64,000 bases of DNA, from NCBI GenBank assembly GCA_964019695.1, contig CAXHUL010000236.1:124001-188000 (forward strand), given 5' to 3'. Of this stretch, positions 54,157-61,650 are shown piece after piece (within the stretch, counting starts at the first letter, position 1; every line of letters starts with the position of its first letter). The notes under the pieces were generated by a model. It worked only from the letters and a program-made list of their open reading frames with translations. It made no database searches and was not told where the DNA came from. Source of the DNA: Loripinus fragilis (lineage: Eukaryota > Mollusca > Bivalvia > Lucinida > Lucinidae). The position numbers were made by a program, and so were the translations under genes.

Positions 54157-55725
54157 ACTAGAGGACCTGAAGGTCCTGAGGCGCTCACCTGATCTCTTTA
54201 ATAATGTTAAAATAGGTCAAGGTCAACTACCACTTATATTAATAAAACATATTTTGTTTTACCATATATGGGGGCTGCAGCCATTTCGGTTAAGTGACCT
54301 AAAACAATCTTATGGATACTCCATCAAACAGCCCAGTGATTTCTAAGAAACCAATGTTTAGATAGGTATGTGGCAGTCCAAATGAGTGGCATTAGATAAA
54401 AGGTCACAGGTCAGATTAACATTTGGTACTTATATAAAACCATTGTCTCATAAGGTTAAACATTTTTCGAAAGTATTATGATTTGGGCTTAAACAGATAT
54501 AGAAAAATGAACATTTCAAGATTTTTCCCATATAAATGCATTAGGAATCAAATTTGACCTTGCCATAAAATGGGTCAAGGTCAAGCTGATTCATCATTTG
54601 TGCAAACCTGGTACAGACCACATCCTCAATGCTACATACCAAGTCCCAAGGCCATTGGTGTTTTGTTCCAGAGAAGAAGATATTAAAGGGGTTTTACCAT
54701 ATATGGGTGTGGTGGCCTTGACCTTTGAAACTTATTTATAGCTATTGTCTCATTAGGTTTGACATATCAAGTGAGAATAATGACTTTGACTTCAACAGTA
54801 TTCAAAAAATCAACTTTTCAAAAAAATTCCCATTTAAATGCATTAGGAAGAAAATTTGACCTTGATGTTAAGTAGGTCAAGGTCAACTTAGGATCATCAT
54901 TTGAACAAACTTGGTAGGCCCCACATCCCCAATGCTACATACCAAGTCCCAAGGTCATCGGCCTTCTGGTTCTGGAGAAGAAGATTTTTAAAGGGTTTTT
55001 ACCATATATGGGCGTGGCGGCCATCTTGGTCATGTGACCAAAATATTTTGCATAAATTTTGGCTAACTTATCATAAGGATTCTTCATATGAAATTTGAAT
55101 TCAATTTGGCCAATGGTTTGTGAGAAAACTATGTTTTACTATATTGATGGGACTCAATTATGAGTGACCTAAGCTGAAAGGTCAAAGGTCAACCTTGACC
55201 TTTGGAACTTATTTATAGCCATTGTCATATTAGGTTAAACATATCAAGTGAGAATAATGACTAAGGCTTCCACAGTTTTCAAAAAAATCAACTTTTCAGA
55301 AATTTGCCCATTTAAATGCATTAGGAAGAAAATTTGACCTTGACGTTAAGTAGGTCAAGGTCAACCTAGGATCATCATTTGAACAAACTTGGTAGGCCCC
55401 ACTACCCCAATGCTACATACCAAGTCCCAAGGTCATCGGCCTTCTGGTTCTGGAGAAGAAGATTTTTAAAGGGTTTTTACCATATATGGGCGTGGCGGCC
55501 ATCTTGGTCATGTGACCAGGACCATTTGAACAAACTTTCGTTCCCGCGTCCTAAGGAGTCTCCATATGAAATTTGAATTAAATTGGCCCAGTGGTTTCAG
55601 AGAAGAAGATGTTTGAAATTGTGGACGGACGGACGGACGGACGACGGACGACAGACGACGGACGGACGCCGGAGTGACTGGTATACTATTAGCTCACCCA
55701 TGTGCCTTCGGCTCAGGTGAGCTAA
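54157..55725. mobile_element. Helentron-like non-autonomous element, GCTCACC type
   Basis: Begins ACTAGAGGACCTGAAGGTCC and GCGCTCACCTGATC. Internal units repeat GTCAAGGTCAAC, ATCATCATTTGAACAAACTT, CCATATATGGGCGTGGCGGC; two adjacent units are 478 bp apart (identical frames at 54901 and 55379). Then an ACGG microsatellite (55625-55670) and terminal hairpin TTAGCTCACC...GGTGAGCTAA (55689-55725). Flanked by a 12 bp direct repeat GTTTCACTATGA (54135-54146 and 55729-55740). Confidence 0.85.
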
Positions 55726-55740
55726 AAAGTTTCACTATGA

Positions 55741-56065
55741 TACATTATAAGAATCTATCATGAGTGTGAGGGTAGGATAGAAAAATTTGTTCCGAGGATC
55801 ACCGTTTGGCACCACATGGCTTGCCGAGTGATGACAGTGATCACGAGGGACGGATTTTTCTATCCTACCCTCACACGAATAATGGATTCTTTTTCTTGCT
55901 CGCCACAGGTTTTATTTATTTATTTATTTAAAAATAAGCTTGCAGAAGTACCTGAATACGCTAAGATGCAATTTCACATGATGACGTTACTTGACGTCCT
56001 GGGTAAGATAAGATTTTCTATCCCAGGGAAAAATCTAAGATATCCTTATCCGGTGTGCAAGAAAA
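55741..56065. repeat. Possible fold-back with GATAGAAAAATTTGTTCC arms
   Basis: GAGTGTGAGGGTAGGATAGAAAAAT (55760-55784) is the complement of ATTTTTCTATCCTACCCTCACACG-type sequence at 55853-55877, a ~25 bp inverted pair. The open frame 55816-56154 runs through it and is not recognisable. Confidence 0.65.
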
Positions 56066-56069
56066 TACT

Positions 56070-56990
56070 TTACAGGGAGCAAATAACAAAAGGTGTTAAT
56101 CAGACTGCACGGATGTTAGGGCTGGCTAATCGAAGCCACAATGCTAATCGATAATCGTCCTTGCATTTCGATATATAACAAATTAGTAATCGCTCAAAGT
56201 TGACAGAGGGTCTCGGAACGTTTTGACAACTCTTGCATGGTCAATGAAATTGATTTCCCCATCATTTCGCTAAACAACACTAAGGCATGTGTTATATATT
56301 CAAAAGATAATAGGTTTTAAATAAAAAGTGGCACCTTTGCTCAAAACAAGTCGTCATCGACTCTGTTGGAAGAAAATTGACTTGCTTATTGGCAAAGTCG
56401 GTAATTGAGCTCGCAGTCGGCCATTGTTGTTGTCAACTTCATGTTGCGTGACGTCATACAAAAGAAAGTCAAGAATGCATGACACGAACACCTTTGTGTA
56501 AAATATGACCCGCTGTAAACGTCGGTAAAATTGAAAGCTTCTAAACTCGAATTTATCCACGCAGAAAACAACTTTTATGCTAGATTATTCATCTTATGAA
56601 TATTTCGTGATTTTGTACTACTTTAAAACAGAGGAGCGCAAGTATAACTTTATCTAACAATCAGTTGTTGAGTTAGCCTGCAGAGTACAACGTTTTACTA
56701 CTTCGTTACAGCAATTGATACACATATACTGTTTACGACAATGCACTTCAGGGCACTTCCGGTCTGAACAAAAAATAGCACGAGACAATTACGCTTGGAT
56801 TTTAATTGAATAAATAGACAGAATATCCATTAAAAGTAACCGATTTTTGAATTTTCATATCGATAATCGTTTTTCTTTTGTATATCGACCGGTTAACCGA
56901 TATTTCGATTAATCGTGCCAGCCCTAACGGATGTGCAGGCTGGTCTACACCCTTATTTGTATGCAATAAAATCAGGTTTTCTCCTGACAA
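56070..56990. mobile_element. Family H right half, split by a hAT-like element
   Basis: GCAAATAACAAAAGGTGTTA...CAGACTGCACGGATGT, insertion, then GTGCAGGCTGGTCTACACCC...TCAGGTTTTCTCCTGAC. Removing 56117-56934 restores CTGCACGGATGTGCAGGCTGG, as in the intact H copy. Confidence 0.8.
56117..56926. mobile_element. 810 bp hAT-like DNA transposon, non-autonomous
   Basis: Ends TAGGGCTGGC and GCCAGCCCTA, with ACGGATGT duplicated on both sides (56109-56116 and 56927-56934). An 8 bp duplication and TAGGGCTGGC-type ends are hAT superfamily hallmarks. The right subterminal region (CGATTAATCG, GGTTAACCGG, CGATATCG-like words) is palindrome-rich. No transposase frame inside. Confidence 0.92.
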
Positions 56991-57386
56991 GGTCAATATG
57001 CAAATTAACAAAGCTAACCCTGTCCAAACCAGTTATTTATTATCATAAATGAACAAACCAGTTCTGATACACACACTATAAATGTAGAGTAAGTCAAAAT
57101 TTCATGTTACCAAGGGGCCCAGACTGATGCCAGTTAATTCTGAAGTTTTGCTCTCAGACCTTTATCCGAATGCCCTTGGAAAAAAAAATGAGTAAACTTC
57201 ATACAATCCTCTGGGAATATTTTCAATGAAAACGTTGGTTTATCTGCTTTCAAATGTTTGGTGATTACATCTGTTGCTATTAAATGTCTAAGTCCTTAAC
57301 ATATCTACAGTAAATAAAAACCTTTTAATTTAGCAGAAATAGTTTTGACCATTCTAAAATTGCTACAGTTTTAACTTATCTCTCAC

Positions 57387-57446
57387 CTTGTGAGTGGAAT
57401 GTTGTCTTGATGTGATCCCATATAACCATTGTAAGCTTCGTGATTT
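57387..57446 (-). CDS. Prominin-like protein, exon for proximal cytoplasmic tail
   Basis: 60 bp exon on the - strand between acceptor TTTTCTGTTACAG (rc of 57447-57459) and donor GTGAGA. Joined to CC from the preceding exon it reads PNHEAYNGYMGSHQDNIPLT and leaves AG. This fits the start of the cytoplasmic tail after the fifth membrane span. Vertebrate prominins carry a comparable short Asn/Tyr/His-rich stretch here, although similarity is weak. SINE family 1 ends only about 15 nt before its acceptor. Identification depends on phase continuity and position. Confidence 0.72.
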
Positions 57447-57462
57447 CTGTAACAGAAAATAT

Positions 57463-57660
57463 TTTGTTTGATTTGATTCTTTAAGTCCCTGTCAACAATC
57501 TTTCAGTTATGTCTGGACGGGTCTTCCTGGGTTGAACCAGTACTAAGCAAGGATTAATGTGTCTTGCTCAAGGACACAATGCAGTGATGCCAGTGAGGCT
57601 TGAGCCTGCAGCCCTTCGGTCTCGAGTCAAGCACTCTACCACTGAGCCACTGCGCTCCCA
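57463..57660 (-). mobile_element. SINE family 1 next to a splice acceptor
   Basis: - strand: TGGGAGCGCAGTGGCTCAGT, GGTAGAGTGCTTGACTCGAG, CTCAAGCCTCACTGGCATCA (B-box region), ACTGGTTCAACCCAGGAAGA, GAAAGATTGTTGACAGGGAC, tail AATCAAATCAAACAAAAT. Same orientation as the prominin-like gene. Confidence 0.88.
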
Positions 57661-57864
57661 TCAACAGAAAATAAACCATTGAAACATAGACTGCATTAAA
57701 CAAAACAAAACCTTCACACTTATTGAATAAATTTGCCAAAACTTACTCTATTGAAAGTCAACCTCAAAAGCCTGAATTCAGGATTAATCCTGAAAACTTT
57801 CACCCAGCTTTTAGTTTATCATCAAAAGAACCAGAAGCACCATTTATATAAGAATAATACTCAC

Positions 57865-57998
57865 GGGTCATCAAAATCATGTTTAGGATTGTCTCTGTGA
57901 GATCCTATCTTCATGTAGTAGGCAGCTAAAACTGCGGCACATATAAAACATGGAATGTAGAAGAATGCTGCCCAACCTAAACCAAACCATATAGAATT
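57865..57998 (-). CDS. Prominin-like protein, exon for fifth transmembrane span
   Basis: 134 bp exon on the - strand, acceptor TTTCATTTCAG, donor GTGAGT. In phase 0 it reads NSIWFGLGWAAFFYIPCFIC then AAVLAAYYMKIGSHRDNPKH and DFDD plus CC. The IWFGLGW start, a ~23-residue hydrophobic span and a following YYMK basic stop-transfer match the last membrane span of prominins, where the family has (F/I)WFG.G and AKYYRR. Prominins are five-span glycoproteins concentrated in plasma-membrane protrusions and photoreceptor discs (family knowledge). A family Q element ends about 24 nt before the acceptor. Confidence 0.88.
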
Positions 57999-58023
57999 CT
58001 GAAATGAAACAAAAAAAAAAACC

Positions 58024-58175
58024 TTTAGCCCTTCTTTGATCAATGGAATCTCCTATAAAGTTTGATACAGTTATGTCAGGAATGTCCATTGTGTATTTTG
58101 AGGGGTTACAGGATATAATTTCTAAACAATATTTCTTTCTATGAAGATCCTTTTTGTCTTGACGAACACCTTAAT
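58024..58175. repeat. Family Q fragment
   Basis: TTTAGCCCTTCTTTGATCAA, GTCCATTGTGTATTTTGAGG and ATATAATTTCTAAACAATAT follow the order of 38865-39098; the right half is missing. Confidence 0.65.
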
Positions 58176-58244
58176 ATTAAGAACCCTGAGCCGCCTTATC
58201 CTTGGTAGAACTATCACATGCATTTTAAGCAAATCATTTTTATT

Positions 58245-58470
58245 GACTCTTTACCTACTAGTGTCATCTGCTGATAACTTATGCAAACAGCTTGGGACGT
58301 AAATAATCAAATCAAACAAGCAAACAAAATGTGAACAGCTTGAACACCGACCCAAACTGTTTGACACTCTAATGGTTTTCCAAAAAGATTTTTTTTTTTA
58401 AAAACTTATTTTGAAAAAATTTGCAGACGACAACAACAGCATGAAATATTACCCAGCATGCAAAGAAATA
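58245..58470. repeat. Family D element, copy 9
   Basis: TGACTCTTTACCTACTAGTG, TCATCTGCTGATAACTTATG, CCCAAACTGTTTGACACTCT, TTACCCAGCATGCAAAGAAAT; the TCAGGCC hairpin is replaced by AAATCAAATCAAACAAGCAAAC, which looks like a SINE tail fragment. Confidence 0.7.
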
Positions 58471-58474
58471 TCTA

Positions 58475-59130
58475 CGTATATAATGGATATCAGCGATTAG
58501 GTCATTTTCAACACTGCATTTTTAGTTTCAGAAAATCTCAATTTCGACAAGAGAAGAGGCCCACAGTTTGAATCTTTTCACCATCATCTTTTAGCTTGAT
58601 GGAGAAGAAAAGGTTTCCATACACTGAAAGACTTTAAAAACGCAAAAAATGAAATTCATGAAATTTACTTATTTTCAATGAGTCAATTTTTTTGAGATTT
58701 GGCAACAATAAACATCAACATGTTAGCAATACATGTTTAAAATTTCATATCAAAATGATAAATAATTTTAGGGCAACAGTCTATCGAATAGCCATACCCT
58801 TAAATTCTAAAGCTGCAATTTGATATTTGTCTAGCAAATGGACGTGATTTAAAGTAATTGTATTATAAAATTTTTATTTAAAATCTGGATACAAATTACC
58901 CTCGGAGCCCTACTATTCATCTAACACTGACGGTAGCCAGCCGGAATGGATATCGTTGAAACAAATATCGTCAATACATTAGCCGTTAGTTGCCGTTATA
59001 ACGTAGGGGGGGGGGGGTTGAGTGAACCCCTAAACCCCCTCTGGATCTGTCACTGGCTATTCTGTGATAAGTAATATTTTATTCACATTATAAACCTTTA
59101 AAATTTATAGTAAAGATAATGTCCTTAGTA
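58475..59130 (-). other. Prominin-like intron
   Basis: Part of the 1,137 bp intron between the exons at 57998 and 59136. Contains a family J-like end (GGGGGGGGGGTTGAGTG...CCCCCTCTGGATCTG, 59005-59050). Otherwise nothing recognised. Confidence 0.6.
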
Positions 59131-59135
59131 CTTAC

Positions 59136-59225
59136 AAAGTTTTGTAGACCAAGACCACAACCTGCATCAACGACACTTTGTGCTGCATCATATAAGGGAC
59201 GACATTTCCCTACATCATTCTTTAT
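59136..59225 (-). CDS. Prominin-like protein, exon for end of second extracellular loop
   Basis: 90 bp exon on the - strand in phase 0, from acceptor TTGGATTTCAG to donor GTAAGT. It reads IKNDVGKCRPLYDAAQSVVD then AGCGLGLQNF. The NDVGKC...C pattern corresponds to the NxVGRC...C segment just before the last membrane span of prominin-1/CD133. It joins in frame to NSIWFGLGW in the next exon, as in the family. The two Cys (residues 8 and 23) are probably disulfide partners in the large extracellular loop (inference). Earlier exons (first four membrane spans, most of both loops) lie beyond the window on the high-coordinate side. Confidence 0.88.
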
Positions 59226-59315
59226 CTGAAATCCAAAAAGAAACTAAATTACAGAGATGAAAATTAAAAAAATTCCATAATCCTAAATTATAATTGAAAT
59301 CTAAAATATTGCAGT

Positions 59316-59525
59316 ACAGTAAAACCTGTCTTAAGCGGCCACTCAAACAGAACACCAATATTGGTTTTCAACACCGATTATCACTTAATGCAGGACAGAA
59401 GTATTGCAGAATGCTCCAAAGGGGAGCATTCTGCAATACTTTTGACCTTCATTAAGCTACCATTTTCCATTAAGACCTTTATTTTGTCTATTTTCAAGTG
59501 GCCGCTTAAGACAGGTTTTACTGTA
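59316..59525. repeat. Family A fold-back MITE, copy 10
   Basis: ACAGTAAAACCTGTCTTAAG...CTTAAGACAGGTTTTACTGTA; GCATTCTGCAATAC core. Begins 91 bp upstream of the prominin exon at 59225 (gene orientation). Confidence 0.9.
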
Positions 59526-59668
59526 TGCCTATAAAATGATAACCATTTCAAGCTTAAAAGGTCTTTTAAATATTACTGAAATTGAATCAGAAGCTATAAT
59601 AACCTGCTTAATTCAAAGGTTGACTGTCAAGTAATGATTTCCAAGCAGTGTCAATTTCATGAAAATAA

Positions 59669-59907
59669 TGAGCCACGACATGAGATTTCCAACAATGTGG
59701 TATGAGCGACCAGCAAAGGCTCAGATCAGCCTGCGCATACACACAGTCTGATCATAGCCTTTGCTAGTCGCTTGAGCATTCTATGACTGTTAAGCTACTA
59801 ACTGAACATCATTTGAAGGTTCTAAGCTTGAAAGGAGGCAGTACAGGCTCGTCAGAGACTACACTTGTCAAAATTCCACATTGTAGGAAATCACATGTCG
59901 CGGCTCA
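59669..59907. repeat. Family C element, copy 7
   Basis: TGAGCCACGACATGAGATTT...AAATCACATGTCGCGGCTCA, flanked by AA. Confidence 0.88.
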
Positions 59908-60764
59908 AATGTTTGATTCTAATTCAGCTTAACACTTTATGTGCAAATCACAATGAAGGTCTGCTTTTATCATATGCTGAAAAGTTTCAGAAGCCTCTTG
60001 ATTAAACAGTGTAGACCCAGATCAGTGTCCACACTATTAACTTAGGGCTACACTTACATGAGTTTATGATATTAGCAAATAAATGCAGCAGACAACTTTA
60101 GCAAACAACATTTTCAGATTTTTTTGCAGGCACATTAAAGGGAACATATCAAGCTTTTCCATTTTTCATTGCAAATTCCTTTTATATGTCGGATTTTATG
60201 TATTTATTAAGAACCCAGATCATTTTCCACAATGTTCAGTGATAAAATGAGTATAATCATCATTTTCTTTAAGCTTGTGCGCTTTGTCAAAAAAATATCG
60301 ACTCGCTTACATCCCTTGAATTTGTTACTTCTCTTTGCTATCGGAGTGTCCTGATGATGTCACAGAGGCAGTTTATGAAGGACTGTTAGTATAGAATAGT
60401 GTTGGATTCCGATATTTTTTTAATATTCTCGGATAAAGAAGGGTTTATGTGTTGCAAATATCACTGCAATACACATTTTGATCAGTGGGTCCGTTCTCAA
60501 TGAAATTGTAGATAGATTTTTTGTGTTTTAGTGAATTGAATGCCCTACGATAACCTAATTTAGCAAGTTCAGAGAAATTGGAAATCTCAGAGACAATTGA
60601 AATTCAATTGAATACGCGTTTATACGCACAAAACAGTCGTAAAAGGATTTGTAAACCTGAACATCGAGTTATCTTCAATTCAAGCAATAAAATCGGCATT
60701 TTAATTCCGCAACGAAATGAGTTATAAAATGCATCTGAACCTCCGTTGCGTACATGTGTTTATT

Positions 60765-60959
60765 TGAACTGATTCTTTGTGCCGCAGTCAACTTTCTTTA
60801 AGTCATGTTAGGTTGGCCTTCCTGGGTTGAAACAGTACTTAGCAGGGATTAATGTGTCTTGCTCAAGGGCACAACGCAGTGCCGCCGGTGAGACTCGAGC
60901 CCGTAGCCCTTTGATCTCGAACCAAGCACACTGGATACCACTATGTCACTGCGCTCCCT
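60765..60959 (-). mobile_element. SINE family 1, inside the TTAA element
   Basis: - strand: AGGGAGCGCAGTGACATAGT, CTCGAGTCTCACCGGCGGCA, CCTTGAGCAAGACACATTAA, CAACCCAGGAAGGCCAACCT, ATGACTTAAAG. The tail is divergent (AGAATCAGTTCAAATAAAC). Confidence 0.82.
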
Positions 60960-61120
60960 ATCGAACTCCAGTGGGGATTTATATCAGTCAGTACATAGGG
61001 CTCTTAACTTGCTCAATCTTTGATTACCGAATGCACCAAGATAATGTTGATTACCGAACGCATCAAGATAATGTTGGCTATCTCGTCGAGGTGAATGTTC
61101 AATACGGCATCCAAGTTTAT

Positions 61121-61144
61121 TGGAGAGAGAGAGAGAGAGAGAGA
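61121..61144. repeat. (GA)n microsatellite
   Basis: About 12 GA units. Confidence 0.95.
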
Positions 61145-61401
61145 GTTCTAAGCCGGCTCGTAATTTCCCATCGCAAACTAAATGGGGAGTCTATATAACA
61201 TCATTTTGTCATGTAGAATTCCCAGGCCATGTGCAGAAACAGCAACAAATGAGATTGAATAAAAAATCAATAGGTTGTCAATCTTCATGTACAATCTTCT
61301 GACCCACATGCGCATCATCTATATAAGCCACCATGCGCTGATCCAGAAAGTTTTGCCAAACTCTGACAACGTTTTTATGCAGGGAAAGACTATCCCAATA
61401 G

Positions 61402-61502
61402 CACTTAAAGTGGGCTATCATTGGCCCACCAGCGAAGCGCCATTTAAATGGTGTTTCGCTGATGGGACCAGGCCGATTATGGCCCAACATTGAATGCTGG
61501 CT
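61402..61502. repeat. Family I palindrome, copy 3
   Basis: AAAGTGGGCTATCATTGGCC...GGCCGATTATGGCCCAACAT with GCGCCATTTAAATGGTGTTTCGC-type centre. Confidence 0.82.
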
Positions 61503-61527
61503 TGGTAGCTTTTTGATTTTCAGCGGA

Positions 61528-61573
61528 TCCGGACCAGTATTGCTAAGAAACCCTATATCTTTGTGATTTTTGG

Positions 61574-61622
<49 letters not shown>

Positions 61623-61650
61623 TGTCCCCCCCCTCTGGATCCGCGCATGA
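61528..61650. repeat. Family J repeat with poly-G
   Basis: GCGGATCCGGACCAGTATTG...CCCCCCCTCTGGATCCGCGC; contains the 46 G run. Matches 43700-43785 reversed (GGGTCCGGACCCCCCC, CTTAGCAATACTAG). Confidence 0.75.
61575..61620. repeat. Poly-G run (46)
   Basis: Uninterrupted 46 G on the + strand. Length may be unreliable. Confidence 0.95.

Larger units (their letters stand above)
38832..57386 (-). other. Prominin-like large intron (18.6 kb)
   Basis: From donor GTGAGA at the exon ending at 57387 to the acceptor at 38832-38833. It is packed with transposable elements, many nested (see entries), and one possible extra exon at 46.9-47.0 kb. No other gene is evident inside it on either strand. Confidence 0.7.

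Noticed and set aside
54901..55576. Two nearly identical 65-codon ORFs (FWFWRRRFLKGFYHIWAWRP)
   Set aside because: They lie at the same place in two adjacent repeat units of the Helentron-like element, a common repeat, not a gene pair.
55816..56154. 112-codon + strand ORF as a gene
   Set aside because: Starts in an inverted repeat and runs into family H and the hAT-like element end; no domain recognised.
60827..61198. 123-codon + strand ORF
   Set aside because: Reads antisense through SINE family 1 and the (GA)n run.
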